NCBI GenBank assembly: GCA_944470555.2
Contig: OX104127.1
Span: 151,543,776-151,607,775, forward strand
Source: Heterobilharzia americana
Lineage: Eukaryota; Platyhelminthes; Trematoda; Strigeidida; Schistosomatidae
Direction of reading: 5' to 3'
DNA length: 64,000 bases
Shown here: in pieces, positions 12,230 through 24,899 of the stretch
Layout: every line of letters begins with the position of its first letter
Position numbering within the stretch: position 1 is the first letter of the stretch
Made by a program: the position numbers and the translations under genes
The notes under the pieces: model-generated
Seen by the model: only the letters and a program-made list of their open reading frames with translations
What the model was told of the DNA's origin: nothing
The model's database searches: none

Positions 12230-12830
12230 TTCTGTACAGTGTGACTAAACTTGCCTTCCCTCAGGTTAAGGAAGTGTTCTCAAACGTAGCCATACCCATG
12301 CATCTTGACCAGATACCGTGAAGAGTATTGCACTTAAGGCATCTCGATCAACAATCGAGGCGTTTTGCAACAGGTGAATGACATCAGTGGCACCCACTAT
12401 TCGTTTCCTCAAGGTGGCTCACAGAAACCGATACAAAGTTCAGTAGAATAGCGAGAGGGTCCATGGTCATGTACTGTTCTGTGTGCTGTTTTCGACATCC
12501 TGTGGAAGGTCGTGATTTCATCATTATCACTGACCACAATTCGTTTACCTTCTCTATTGGCTGAACACTAAGTAAGTACTGAAGACTCCAGTCATGACGA
12601 TCGAACTATATTTACCAGTTCACTTCTGATTTCCAAAGAATATCTGCAGCAAATAACAGTGACTCACCGTTTAGAATATCTTCGACGGAAATGTCGAAGA
12701 TGCCTACCTTGCTGGATAGGCTCGTACCCAATACAAGGTCCTCAGCTGAACCATGCGTTACCTCACATCTACTGTGGACACAACTTTCTAAAACGTCACC
12801 CATGTCTTGTCGAAGGATAGATAACTGAGT
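12230..12830 (+). pseudogene. Ty3/gypsy RNase H fragment (extra copy)
   Basis: Fragments in changing frames give SSRWLTETDTKFS, VMYCSVCCFRHPVEGRDFII, ITDHNSFTFSIG and YQFTSDFQRISAANNS. These are the RNase H end and tether of a gypsy pol. The same blocks recur at 14085-14330 (MYCSVRHFRHSVGGRDFIIF and SATFLEQTT). Because it lies upstream of an RT rather than downstream, it is a leftover from a second gypsy copy or a local duplication. Confidence 0.6.
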
Positions 12831-13335
12831 TTAAATGTCAACCATCCACATCAACCGATTTTGGGCCCCAGTTCTGGTTTGGAGTGGTATACGCTGCAGC
12901 CGCTCTTCCTTGTTGCATTGGATATTGAACTGCAGAATTCCATCCACAAGTGATTGATGCAGTAGAATGGTACAATTGATGGCTGACAGTGAAGTTCCTA
13001 GACATAAATGCTTCTCAGTGTCTCGAGGCACTGCCTCTGATCTTCCTTAGCTTCCGAAACTTATCTGTGAAACTATCGTTTGGCAGCAAAATAACTTCAC
13101 CTCTAACTTTGATAATCATTATTGGCAGAACATCTTATATCTTTAAGCCTGCAAACGTTATACTTTCAGTTGGGCTTCTTCAGCTTCAAACGACTGACAC
13201 CTACATTCATATGATTTTACCACTAGATATGGAGGTATCCTCAGTAAATGCTGGGGAAGGCTAGGAGCTGGAGACGTATAATCAGTAGATTACGTAGCGT
13301 CATACAATTCTTGAGAACCAATGGCCTAGGGTTCG
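12831..13335. other. Unrecognised stretch between gypsy pieces
   Basis: No recognisable domain. Frames on both strands are short and match nothing I know. It occupies the place where the N-terminal RT region of the following gypsy element would be expected. Confidence 0.4.
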
Positions 13336-14367
13336 ATGAGATTCAACATTGATGCTCACCGTGATGGTTTAACTGGACTCGTGGTAGCAGAAGATATCGC
13401 GAAAACAGCCATTATTACTTCTTTTGGTTTGTTTGAATTCTTGCACATGTCATTTGGTCTTCAGAATGCAGCACAAACATTCCAGCGCTTTATGGATGAT
13501 GCCCTTTTTGGTTTGGATTTTATTCATGTCTACATCATCGATTGCCTCATTGCAAGTCCAGGTAAGAAAACTCACCTTAAACATTTGGACCTCGTATTCA
13601 ATAGACTAAAAAAACATGGCATCACAGTAAACTTGCAGAAGTGTGAAATAGGAGTTGTATCGCTCAGCTTCCTTGGGCATATCATTGGCAACAAAGGTAT
13701 ACCCCCAATGAGGGATAAAGTGGCGGCTATCATGAACTATCCAGAGCTGACCACTGCGAAGCAGCTCCGCACTTTCGCTAGCCTGGTAAGTTATTACCGA
13801 AAGTTTATTTCCAACTGTGCCTCTGTCATGAGACCACTCACAGGTCTGCTTCGAGTGACTACGAAGTGCGTGACTCCGGACAATGTGGCTAGACTTGCTT
13901 TCTCTAAGGTCAAGGAAACCATTTCAAACGGAACCACGCTTATTCATCACGATCGCAATGCTCCTCTGAGTATTGCTGTTGATACATCTGACTCAGCAAT
14001 TGGAGCAGTTTTGCAACATTTGACTGACAACCAGTGGCATTTTCCTTGAGGCGGAAACTAGATATATAGTACCTTTGGTGGGGAAGTCCTAGCGATGTAC
14101 TGTTCTGTACACCATTTTCGACATTCGGTGGGAGGTCGTGACTTCATTATTTTCACAAACCGTTAACCTTTTCTCCTAGCTTGACATCCGACAAATACTC
14201 GCCTCGTGAGTCATGACGACTGGATTACGTCTCCCAGTTCACGTCAAACATCTGCCACATTTCTGGAGCAAACAACTCTGTAGCCGATGCACTATCTCGA
14301 ATAGCTTCGATAAACTGCATCGAAGGGGTTGATCTCGTTGAACTAGCTCGGTGTCAAAAAGAAGGCC
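13336..14367 (+). pseudogene. Ty3/gypsy reverse transcriptase and RNase H (truncated, catalytic box changed)
   Basis: An open frame of 237 codons (13336-14049) contains the RT palm: VAEDIAKTAIITSFGLFEFL, HMSFGLQNAAQTFQRFMDD, FIHVYIIDCLIAS, HLDLVFNRLKKHGITVNLQK, LSFLGHIIGNKGI and the start of RNase H (DTSDSAIGAVLQHL). The catalytic Y-x-D-D appears as YIID, so one of the two key aspartates is missing. The RT fingers before about 13370 are absent. RNase H continues after a stop at 14047-14049 in shifted frames to about 14330, with the tether ending in ISRIASINCIEG-like sequence. It is a dead copy of a schistosome gypsy family of the CsRn1/Boudicca/Saci kind; I cannot assign the family. Confidence 0.8.
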
Positions 14368-15040
14368 TTGAGTTGCACCATGAGTTGCCGTCTACAAACT
14401 CTCAAGCTACACCTGTGTCCAGTAGGATCAGGAAAGGATACAATTTTGTGCGAAGTCTCTGCTAGTCGACCACGCCCAACAGTTGAGAAGAGATGTCGAC
14501 GCAACGTCTTCGGTACGTTGCACAAACTGTTCCATCCAGGTGTACGAGGCACCATTAGGCTTACTGCACCACGTTTCTGCTGGCCGGGAATGAATAAAGA
14601 CGTTAAGGAGTGGGCTCAGTCGTGCTTAGCTTGTCGGAAGTGCAAAGTCGCGCGACACACGATAAGCCCTTTAATTTCTTTTCTAGCCCCAGACATGCGT
14701 TTCGACCACGTCCATATAGATATTGTAGGACCACAACCAGGATCTAATGGATGCACCTACCTTTTAACCTGCATGGATAGTTTTGCGAGATGGCCAGAAG
14801 CAGTACCCATTAAGGATTTTACTGCTGAAACTGTCGCTTGTGTTTGCGTCGAAAGATGGATCGCGAACTTTGGATGTCCTTCTTACGTGACAACTGACCG
14901 TGAGGACCAATCCGAGTGTGGATTATTCCACGCTTCAGCTACACTTTTAGGTTGCACCCGGTTCCGAACGACAGCCTATCATCCACAAGCATGGTAAAAC
15001 GTTTTGCCTTAACAATTACAAATTCTTGGAGAGAATTGTT
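14368..15040 (+). pseudogene. Ty3/gypsy integrase fragment
   Basis: Open frame 14368-14997 contains an H2C2 zinc finger (LHKLFHPGVRGTIRL to SCLACRKCKV) and the core with FDHVHIDIVGPQPGSNGCTY (first catalytic aspartate), MDSFARWPEAVPIKDFTAET, NFGCPSYVTTDREDQ (second aspartate) and RTTAYHPQA. The frame then breaks. In another frame the next codons read MVKRF where integrases have a glycine-x-valine-glutamate-arginine motif, so the catalytic glutamate seems replaced by lysine after a small deletion. The C-terminal part and any 3' LTR are missing. Confidence 0.8.
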
Positions 15041-17168
15041 TTTACAGTGAAATGTGTAATATAGTGTGTTGCTACTAATTCACTTGCTGAAAGTAACTTC
15101 ACATGAATTAGTCAACGCACGGTATCCTATATACTCTCCGAATTTTGGATGCTACTGTTTCTGCAGATTATTATGTCAGTAGCGTATCAAATAAGCTCAG
15201 TGACAACACGATGAGGACCCTTATATCTAGTGCCACGGGCTTGAAGCCAATTTTTAAACAAGAGTTAAGGACTATCGACTGACATTCATTTCATAACATT
15301 GCTCGACTTTGATGATAGTGGAACTGTACAACTTATGTAGGTACCTGCACAACTTGACATTTTTACTTTATCTTATTCGTTTTGATCAGTTTTTTAATAA
15401 GGCAACCAGATAATGAACTGTTATTAAGAGATAACAATTGCTTCTCTTTGGTAAACACTTGCTAGTATTTATATACTATGTAGTGATTTTTCACCCAAAC
15501 AGAATAAATCCTAACGAAAACTTTTGATTTACGTTTTTATTTTGCTCATTGACTGTGAAGTTTGGGATACTTGCTATAAAGACTTGTTTTCAATATGAAA
15601 GTGAATCATTCGTAAAAAGGATTGAAAACTAACTGAGTAAATAAAATATTGAGTCAGTACGAAATCTGTCAACTACCAAATTAATACGCTACTACATCTA
15701 ATCACGCCAGATTTTCATTTCCTACGCCACCGATCTGCAGAATACCCATTTCTTTGTCATCAAAACACAAATCCTACCGATAGCCAATTTATGGTATATA
15801 TGTTGCCTATGAAAGAGATTATTATCCGCATTAGTAATCACCGATAAATCGTATATGTTTATCACGGCTTAGATGCCGTTTTCATTGAAATATAATGCAG
15901 CAGTCATACATACATAAAGTTCGTTGTTTTCCGTCCACGTGTCCGAGAACAACTGAGAATGGGTTTATTAGCATCTCATTTCTTTCAGACTATGCCCTGA
16001 AACAACCATATGTTACTAACATTCCCTACAGACTGCGAATATCAAATCATCTCTAACATAAACTAGTTGATTCATTTCGCCAGGCTTTTGGTGAAAACTG
16101 TTATGATGGCTCAACTTAAGTGGTGTGAACGCAAGTTCAAGTCTTTCTACTTTTGCCCTGTACTGCTTCTAACGTTCTCGGTCCACCAGCGTCAAATCAA
16201 AAGGTGCGAGTAACGTTACCAGATAATGTATTCCATGTAATAAAATCCGAAACATACAGGCGGGTGGTGGTAGGGGGCAAGTATATGTTCTCAACGTTAA
16301 CACAACAATATGAGATGTTCCCAGTACAGGTCAACAATGGGTTTACGCTTCTCAACAAACAGCTTTAAATGTGTATGCCAAGCGTAGAGCGAAATAAAGA
16401 AAGAAAGAAATACGTGACGGTTCTAAGATGTCAGCAATGTGGAATACGAAAGTAGTGAACTCACTATGACTATCAAGATGAAGATAATGTGTAAATAAAT
16501 CTGTGCGTTGAGATCAATTGTGAACCGCGTCACTGAGGGTCTCGAACCAATGGTTTCTTTGGCATGCGAACTCCGACCGTGTATGCATACACGAGTAATT
16601 CATATAATGTCGTCATGCTTTCGTAGGAAAGTTAATAAATAGTATTGAGGAGCACCAAATGATTTGTTGACAAAAATTACATTTAGGTGAATGCTTTAGC
16701 TTCTAAATATCATTGACGTCAGTGATCGTTTCTGCCTGATCTCGTCGTTGTTGTAGCGTGTGATGGTTTTTGTCATTCGCCTTCTGTGAATCCTACTCAC
16801 TGAAATTATGTTCAAATGGTAGCGAGGATGTAGCATCCACTCACGACGGTAACTCGGCGTCGACGGGAAAAGTCACGTCTATTCTGTTACTACTTACATA
16901 ATCTGGCATGCTTGATTTCTCATTGGTAATTCATTTTATCAGTCTGTCTGAGGACAGTTCAAGCAGCTTTGTGTTTATTTTATTAGACCCCGATTTACGC
17001 TTGTCTGACTGAATTCATCAGAAATCAACTTCACGGTAACTTTGAGACCAGGTTGAAATATTTCAAATGAATTTCCAAATGGATGTCATACTGAACCTGA
17101 AGTCTAGCACTTATTCTCTACGGCCATTGTGCTTACATCAGATCTACTAATAGCCTTCAGTATCGTAC
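15041..17168. other. Unrecognised stretch inside the P1 spacer
   Basis: No gene or element recognised. A GGTTCGAGACC box lies near 16538-16548 on the - strand and resembles a pol III B-box, but I found no convincing partner A-box. The 71-codon frame at 16153-16368 matches nothing I know. Confidence 0.5.
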
Positions 17169-19300
17169 GGCAACCTTGTTGACACTTTTCCGCTCTTCAC
17201 TTAATAGGCTACCAATAAATGACGAGTCTATCGCTCAATTAGCCACCATCTATGCATCCTGGGCTAATGAGGATATGCTTGGACCTCTAAATGTATGAAA
17301 CAGAGCTATTATAGCCCTGGAGTTCCTCCTGCACTTATGGGTTGACGATTGCCTACAATGGTGTGAGTACTGGCTCCCCTCCTCACTATAATGAACTTTA
17401 TGTACACTGGTCCCCTCTCAAAGCTACTACGATACACCCCAGACAGAAAAGCTTGAAGAATCTGATAGTAGAAAAACTATGTGGTTAATCACACATGCAT
17501 ACATGAAAATGTACATAAAGTTCGGATAAGTCTAAAAGTATAGGAACTCCTCTCTTTTCCAAGCCGGTCTGCGTGGTAATTCCCTTTCCTCCATCTGCTC
17601 ATGCTTCTTCTTTCTTTTTTATTTTACAGCAACAGCTCGATGACGACATTCGATGCTGAATTTCAATCTGGACATATCTACCAAGTGGAAATAATACCTG
17701 CTGTTTGACTCCATGAATTATTGGACTGCTACCAACCTTTCGCGGTTTCTGGAATATCTTCACAATTAACCCATCAGCTGTTCAGGATTCTTCTTGCGAC
17801 GAACCGTCTAAAGTTTCCCAACAGCCATAGTGACACAAATATTCTGAACAAATGATCAAACGAGAAACCAATATACCTATTGGCTCGGAATATGACTTAC
17901 CTGCAGTAATTCCATACTAAATGTTCTACAGTGATCTTTTCAACTTAAAGTTACCATGCATCAAACATACTTCTCGAATGATGCCGCTTACGCCAATATG
18001 AACGATGCCTGAAGCCCATATATAACTGCTGCCATTTGGACTACTAACCATCTCAACGTCTACCTCCATCTACTACTAGAAGTACTCCCAGTGGGATTAA
18101 TGTATACTACCTTTAAACCATATGGTTAACTGGAAATGCATGGATTTAGACACTCACCTTGGTTATATGACTGTGGATACTTACTGATACTCTAGATCAT
18201 ATAAATAGGCCCCTTGTGGTTTGCAAAGCTTAAAACTGAAGAACTTTCTGGTGACTGGATGTTTATATTGCTAAATAGGAAACTATGCAAATGGATAACA
18301 ACGTCGTCCGGTTATAACGCAAACTTCGTGTATTGCGCGCTTTTGTCGTTGATAGTAGAACCTATCCAATATCCAATGTCCGATGTCCTTTAACGAGCTG
18401 GTGTAAACCAATTGGTTTCTTCGTGCTCGCTTCTAGGTCCTGCGGAACGGTTCCAGGTCTTCAGGGGATTCCAATGCAGTAGGTCCACCCACTCGACTGC
18501 TGTAGCTCTGGTTAGCCCGAGGGGCGGTTGGGTGTTGTTTAGATTCGTAGGGAGTGTTGTTTGTTTGCTTGCTTTTTCTTCCGAGGACTGTGGTGCAGAT
18601 GGGTTCCTCAAATGTCGTGCCAACAGACAATTGGTCGGACTGGTTGTAAAAAGGAGATGAAAAATATGCGCAGATAAATCAAGGGAGAGAAGGTGCAGAG
18701 AGAAACGAAATAGAGAAAGAAAACGAAAAAAGGAAGAAGAATGATATGTATTAGTAAAAGATTAGGAAAAAGTAAACGGCACGGAAGAATAAACACTGGT
18801 AGGTTCATGGGGAATAGATGATAGGGAGAGCTTTTGTTAAAGTTCGAAAACGTAAAGTCAGAAGTAAGAAGAATAAATACCATTATAGGATGAATGGGAA
18901 TATAGTAATGACAAATGGGAATTCATACCCGTCTCTTGGTTTGCAGCGTTTTAATAAGTTTGTGCATGCCAATAACTTGCTATGTGAGTTATGTAGTTCC
19001 CGGTACTATTCTGTAAACTTTCAAAGTCATAATTTTGACGGTGCTTGTGAACTGGCATCTGTCATGTTAAATCCATTATGTGGGAATGGAAGTTTTTATT
19101 GCCCTCACTTTGACGCACTGCACATGCCGATAAGTGGTGTTTTCCTTCCCCGGTAACCGTAATCTGATGTTTTTGGTGGAGATGAACGATCTCCTCTCTG
19201 TACTATTCAGGACGTGTAAAATCTTGTAGATTTTTCGAAATATATCAATTTGAGGATGCCTGTAAACTGGCTTCTCTCATGTTAAGTTGCTAGTGTGAGA
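17169..19300. repeat. Right arm of inverted repeat P1 (2132 bp)
   Basis: Mirror copy of 5809-7940. It begins in CR1-like B coding sequence and ends just before an ATT microsatellite (19312-19333). The left arm also ends at an AAT tract, so both arms end at what looks like the element's own 3' tail. Confidence 0.9.
18359..18809 (-). mobile_element. CR1-like 3' UTR and tail, nested in P1 right arm
   Basis: Mirror image of the fragment at 6300-6750: the tail at the left edge (CCTATCCAATATCC at about 18360) and the pyrimidine block (purines on the + strand at 18640-18800). It shows that the nested insertion predates the event that created the second arm. Confidence 0.6.
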
Positions 19301-19757
19301 ATAAAAGTTTGTTGCTATTATTATTATTATTGTAGTAAGAAACTAAAATCAATTCTACTTGTACCCGCAAACCCTTTTAAGTTTCTGTCAGCGGGAACAA
19401 CTTTGGTGAAGTTAGAGCTGTTCCATCTTCACAACTGGACGTGGGTGCATCCAATGGACAGTTGTTGATCACACAAATCATGCAACCATTGGCGCATTGA
19501 AATGCCGTCCAATTCATTTATCAGCGGTTTCCCCCGCTGATCGCCTTTGTTCACTTTCAGTTAATGAACGCAAAACCTGTAAGCAATCGCCAACCGCCCT
19601 GGCAAGGTGCGGAAAGTATCTATGAAGAACATGACTTAATCGGTCAAATAACGTAAAATAGTCAGAGGTGACGTTAGTAGAAGGTAAGAAATCTAAACGG
19701 TAACTTTCTTTAACGAGCCTCTCACTACAATATGACCTCCCATACAAGATGAGTACC
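19301..19757. other. Junction between P1 and P2
   Basis: An ATT microsatellite (19312-19333) followed by about 420 bases with no recognised gene or element. A 77-codon frame on the - strand (19747-19514) matches no family I can name. Confidence 0.5.
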
Positions 19758-19799
19758 TAAAATCTTAGGAAGAGTAATCAAGATAGCCTCTACGGCTTG

Positions 19800-20950
19800 T
19801 CTAAAAAGCAACACTTTATCGTAACGTTCGCAACTTGGCTTCCGTAGAAGTTTCGCTTCCAAACCTCACGGTCGAACAAGGTAAGGTTAATTCTAAGGAT
19901 AATAGGAAGTCTACAGATTTCATCACCATAGACTTCAACCAAAGCATTCGATATAGGAGTCCAATTCACGTTCCTCATGGAACTGGAAAACTTTGGAATC
20001 ACTGGCAACGTACTTCCATTGATCACGGAATTGCTTGTTGGTAAGAGGCAAAGAGTTGGCATAAGTTCTCGACTCTCCTGTCGGAATTCGGTAGAGTTTG
20101 AAGTGCTGCAAGACACAGCCGAGGATCCACTGGTATTTCTCCTACATATAAACGAACTGCCGAACGTCACGAAATCTCTTACAGCTCTCCACGCTTATCT
20201 GAATGTCTAGCCAGAAATTAGGGATGAATAGGATGTACGTTCACTACAGCTAGACCCCTATAGAGAAATTTCCGGTCCTTATCAACGTAGGTAAATGTGT
20301 GAAGATACACACAGGGAGTAGAGAATGTAACACTCACCACTGGTAGGACTTCTCTGACCTCAGTATTGACCCACCATGACCTAGGAGTCACAGTAAGTTT
20401 TGATTTGAAGACTGCAGAACACTACCGACTGACCTCACCCTGGACTGCCAAACTTCATGAAATTTCGCTTGACTCTCCACACTGATGATGTAAGTAGTTG
20501 GCAAGAAATAAGAGATAACGATGATGGACATACACTTAAGGCACACCTAAACATTTCGTTAACGTAGTCAAACGAACAGCTGCAGCCTATCAGCACAGAT
20601 AAGTACCAGTCCCAGAACATTAGCCATGCAGACAGCAACGCATACGACATTGGTATGATTCCTCTGCCCTTACTATTGACTCACCATGGCCTAGGATCTA
20701 CAGCAAGTCAAAATGACAATACCACAGCGCACTGTCGACTGATTTCAGTTCAAAACTTCAGGATATCTTAGGGAATACGTGGCACATTTACGATGGTCGG
20801 TGACAATATTTTAACTAAATAATGCACGCCCTTGGTTACATCCAAGCTAGAAACCTAGGCGCAAGTGTCAAGTCCTTGTTTAAAGGGTGACTCAGACTTT
20901 CGGAAATGGTTCAAGGATGGCCACTTTTATGATCCTTACAACGGGAATTC
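19800..20950 (+). mobile_element. CR1-like fragment C in P2 left arm
   Basis: RT pieces on the + strand: GFRRSF (about 19840), DFITIDFNQSI (19920-19950), MELENFGITGNVL with LLVGKRQRVGISSRLS (19977-20080), PLVFLLHINELPNVTKSLT (20130-20190), then INVGKCVKIHTGSRECN and DLGVTVSFDLKTAEHYRLTS (about 20283-20440). The conserved LGVTVS-DLKTAEHYRLTS segment recurs in diverged form about 309 bases later (near 20690-20750) and again at 23601-23650, so part of the RT thumb is tandemly repeated. Many stops; inactive. Confidence 0.65.
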
Positions 20951-21420
20951 TAAACCATGAAAAACAACTTAAGGGTCTGAAACCCTTTTCTTTACGTATC
21001 GCAGGCAGAAACGACATTTAATCATACTATACAAGATCTCAAGGAATGACGTTGAACGTAATATTTTTTCCATTTTCTTTCCCAACAATTTAGCCGACAA
21101 AACAGGTGATTAAGAAGGAAAGAATGAACTTCATCTCCATAGATAACTGATTTTCAATTCCAGTAATCAGCACTCGCAACCAACCTCCAGGAAAAGAGAT
21201 GTCTGTGTCACCAATTTACTCATTTAAAAGAAACTGAGCCAGCAAAACGACCTTCTATTGTAGACCCATCGCACTCGATCCCAAAACAACAAATCCGAAT
21301 CTGAAATCTGAGTACAACAGTAAATATTAGGATTATCTTGTGATAGAAGTAATAAGTATATGAAAATAGTCCTGGAGGATCATGTTATCTAATATAATTG
21401 GAATGCCTCCCTGTCCACAT

Positions 21421-23598
21421 ACAGATAGCTAACTGAATAACAAAATCAACGCAGAACCTCGCACACAAGTGTACCGGTTTGAGCTACCATCAAAGAAAGA
21501 GTATCGTGAGGGAAAAAACAATCTACGGATAAATTTTAGTGTGGATATTCAAGTTTTAGATGTTAACGAGTGAATAAATCCGCGCCATTGTAGCCGGTTT
21601 TCATCCATGCCACCAACATTCCTCAATCACTGATTCCTTTCATCTCGAGGACCTTAATCACGTAGTCTACATCTCCACACATGACTAAGTCCAACATTCA
21701 GGGACTTCATCGACTGGTACCAGATCTTTGTCTGGCCGTTCTGAACCCTATTCCAACCTAGTGCAACTTCCCCCAGCATGGCGCGTTGAGGTAAGTGGTA
21801 GCTTGGCAAGCACAGTACATGTCCAAATTATCTCAGCCGACTGAGATACATAACCTCATCAATTGACTTGCCTGTCCCGCTCAGTGCACTTTGTCCAACC
21901 TCAACAATACCTACACAATGACTCCACCAAGCCCGAGCAATGGCACGAAGACACCTATTATCAAGCACTTGTAACCGCTTCATATCTACTTTCAACAGCC
22001 ACGTCTCAGCCGTACAAAAGGATGGAAAGAACTGCGACACAGTATACTGGTCCTTTGACAGATAGTCGGATATCTCTCCACTCGGCGCCGCAAGTGACAC
22101 GAGTTGGCAAATGCCGAATGGGCGTTCTGTATCTGAGCTGAGATCCCATCAGCAACCAACCCGTTCCACCCAATGCAAACTACCAAGTGGATGAGGAGTT
22201 CGACATATTTAACCACCTCACTCCTTATCAGTAAACTGCGATTACTTGCACCGGACCAGTCCTGGTGCCAGCGAAACCCCTGCCAAACATACCCCGCATT
22301 GCGTCAGCATCTTCACCCAGCAGGACAAGATCTCCTACATACGCCAAGTCAACCAGATGGTCGCCAGGGAGTAGGTCAGTCCTTTCAAAGTCAGACATAC
22401 CTAAGGTTATGTCCATCAGTACGTCTACAACGAAAGTAAATGGGAACGTTTACAATGCGCATACGTGGTAGACACAACTAATTATCATCAGTTCAAATGA
22501 CAACTCTCCATAAGCGCCACCACGGCTGGACAAGTTCGAGTAGACGGCTTTGACAGGCGTTATGTACTTGCTCAGTACTTCCTTTAGTCAGATACTGCTA
22601 CAAAACCTCACTGTCGACTGAGTGAAATGCCGCCTTCATGTCAAGAAATGTAGTAGGTATCGGCCACTGGCCCATAGGTATACTTTTGTTCCACAACCTC
22701 TTGGAGGACCAAAATGTGATCGATGTAACCTCGTTCAGCTCTGAAACCTGCTTGGTTTACTCGAGTGTGGTGTTCTCGAGCTCTAGTTGGGCGTCGGATA
22801 ACCATGGAACCTAGGATCTTGAATGCAATATTAGTCAAACTGATTCCCCTACGGTATTCATAGGAAACATTCTCTTCCTTCTTATAGACTTTGATGATCG
22901 GAGAAGTAAACAAGTGTGACGACACTGCCTCTGATTCCCCCGTCATTTTAGGAAGCAATTTCCTACCACTATCCTTCAAAACGTCGTACAGCAAACTGTT
23001 AAGGCCTGATGCTTTCGGTCGTTTCAGATTCAGTATAGCTTTCTCAACTTCAAGAAGAGTTTTGAAGACCGAATCTGAGTCCTACCATTCAGGTCCGGGC
23101 TGGATTTTAGGCAACTGAAACGTTGCTGCAGCCAGTTGAACTGGGCTTCAAGGTATTCTGTCCAACGTTATAGCCATCTGTCCTGGGAGGTAGTCAGCCT
23201 TCCGTCTCCTCCGGCGATCATTTCACTCGTCATCGTCTTCTTGCCGGTATTCTTAATAGGCCTAAATAGTTGCCATATTATCCAACGACGATGCCTTCTC
23301 CATCTCTCTCGCTTTCGTCACCCACCACTGCTCACGATCGACGCGAAGACTCTTGGCCAACTCACGTCCAGTTTGTTTTCCCTCTCCATTGTGATGAGAT
23401 TTAATTGGAATAAGTCTTCTCGCATCAATCAGTTCGAATGACGTCGCGGAAATCCAGTGACGTTTGTCAGTCTTCCGGTTTGTGTTACCAACTGTCTTTA
23501 CGCTGTTTCTACAGCAGACTTAATATCATACTCAGTTTCCTCAGGATGAATATTGCTGTCACGTTCTGATAAATGCTTAACTACCTCTTCCCTAAATG
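21421..23598 (-). mobile_element. RTE/SR2-like element, 5'-truncated copy in P2 left arm
   Basis: Mirror copy of the 28843-31020 part of the element on the right. On the - strand it reads AILNLKRPKASGLNSLLYDV, RRGISLTNIAFKILGSMVIR and QAGFRAERGYIDHILVLQEV, then the palm, thumb and C-terminal blocks. It begins abruptly at 23598 inside the region between endonuclease and RT and lacks the endonuclease. It differs from the right copy at only a few bases. The flanking sequence at 23601 is CR1-like RT thumb code, as if the copy landed in or beside a CR1-like element. Confidence 0.8.
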
Positions 23599-24899
23599 AG
23601 GAGTCACAGTAAGTTTTGATTTGAAGACTGCAGAACGCTACCGACTGACCGCGCCTTGGAGTTTGAGGGCAAGCTAAGTACGACGAAGTGAATTACATGG
23701 GGAAATTTTTGTAATTCAAGCACTTCTAGTGTTCAGACGCAAAGGGAATAAGTGTACGAATGTGGCGAATCCTTTGGTGAATTCACCTAGGACATTCTAA
23801 AAGTTTTCCGTGAACAGCCAATCCGGTGGTGCCTGGCGTGTCTAGTCGGACCCACGAAGAACTGCCAAAGGGGATAAGCTACATCTGTTTATCGAATGTC
23901 AGACGGGTGATGGCTTGAGGTTTTATCTAACTTCTCATTTCCTTCCAAACGCGCTAAAGCTCCTCATAACAGCAGAATAAAAAAAGCAATGGGTAGGTGT
24001 TGTCGCAACGGAATAGTGACTGTCATGCCAAATAGTCAACTCCTGGGTTTCACTAACAGGAGAAACGGTTTCCGTGTCATTAGCTGGCTCGTTTGGAAGA
24101 GGAGTGGACAAGCACAGAGATCTACCTAACAAGAATTCGAGCGGACTCAGAGCCTTCATCTGCAGACTAAAAATCCGAATCTGAACTCGCTTCACATTCG
24201 ATTGATACCCATTTGCACAATTATTGTGCAAATCTTTTGGATTCAAACCAACTCCTGCAGCTTCAGAATATTAATACTGGGTATCAGACGATCGCTGAAT
24301 CACGTGTGCAAATGGTGGCCACGTTTACACCATAATGTTGGGTTTGAGGCTTGGGAACGGGATCTGGAACCTTGTAATTAGGCAGTTCATACAGGCCTAT
24401 CACGTTGAGGTCTCGCACAGGTTTCACAAAAGTTTCTTGCCACTGACCCCTCAGAGTCTTCCGTATAACTGAGAGACAAGTTTCTCAGGGTACGCAAAAT
24501 TCTGCAGCTAATTATATACTTCTGAGTCGTTTGGAATAATAAAATGGATGAGCAGTTTTCCACCACACAGGTTCCTTGAAGAACACCGTTCATTGTGATA
24601 TTTCAGGTAACCGCTGAACTCCTGTGGCAAACCACTGACAGGTAACTTCCCTGGGTTAGTGAAATGCAGTAAACATAATAGATAGTTGTGTTGTGCCAAG
24701 CTATCGTAGGGTTATCAGGAATTAAAAGATTTCAGAGACTAGACGAAAGAAACGAATTATCGACCACTACAGTCACTTGGATTGAAAGGAATAAAATAAT
24801 ACCGAACAAATGCTTACAAACATAAGTCGTTAGAAGCCGCTCCTAAAAATCTTCCTACCAACTAAGGTAACACCCATACAACCGTCTGTTTTGTCAAAT
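23599..24899. other. Mostly unrecognised upstream region of alpha-actinin
   Basis: 23601-23655 is a short CR1-like RT piece (GVTVSFDLKTAERYRLT). The rest has no recognised gene. A 103-codon frame on the - strand (24246-23935) with a serine/proline/threonine-rich end might be old retrotransposon code, but I cannot place it. Confidence 0.4.

Larger units (their letters stand above)
17169..19335 (+). mobile_element. 5'-truncated copy of CR1-like element B (+ strand)
   Basis: Starts at codons reading RTATLLTLFRSSLNRLPIND, with the stop at 17296-17298, equivalent to the last codons of element B on the - strand (7940-7811). The rest is the same long 3' region, including the nested CR1-like tail (here on the - strand at about 18359-18809), and it finishes in an ATT-rich tail. 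The abrupt 5' start and tail are what target-primed reverse transcription leaves. Duplication of a larger segment is the alternative. Confidence 0.65.
19758..23598. repeat. Left arm of inverted repeat P2 (3841 bp)
   Basis: Reverse complement of 28843-32683 with no net length difference (mirror centre 26220.5). I saw only a few single-base differences inside, near 20886, 22857 and 23074, so the arms are very close to identical. From left to right it holds a + strand CR1-like fragment (C), about 470 bases of unrecognised sequence, then the 3' half of an RTE/SR2-like element on the - strand. The arm lies upstream of the alpha-actinin gene. Confidence 0.92.

Noticed and set aside
16530..16560. 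tRNA-derived repeat on the - strand in the P1 spacer
   Set aside because: Only a B-box-like GGTTCGAGACC is visible. No matching A-box at proper distance and no similarity to the other tRNA-like repeats here.
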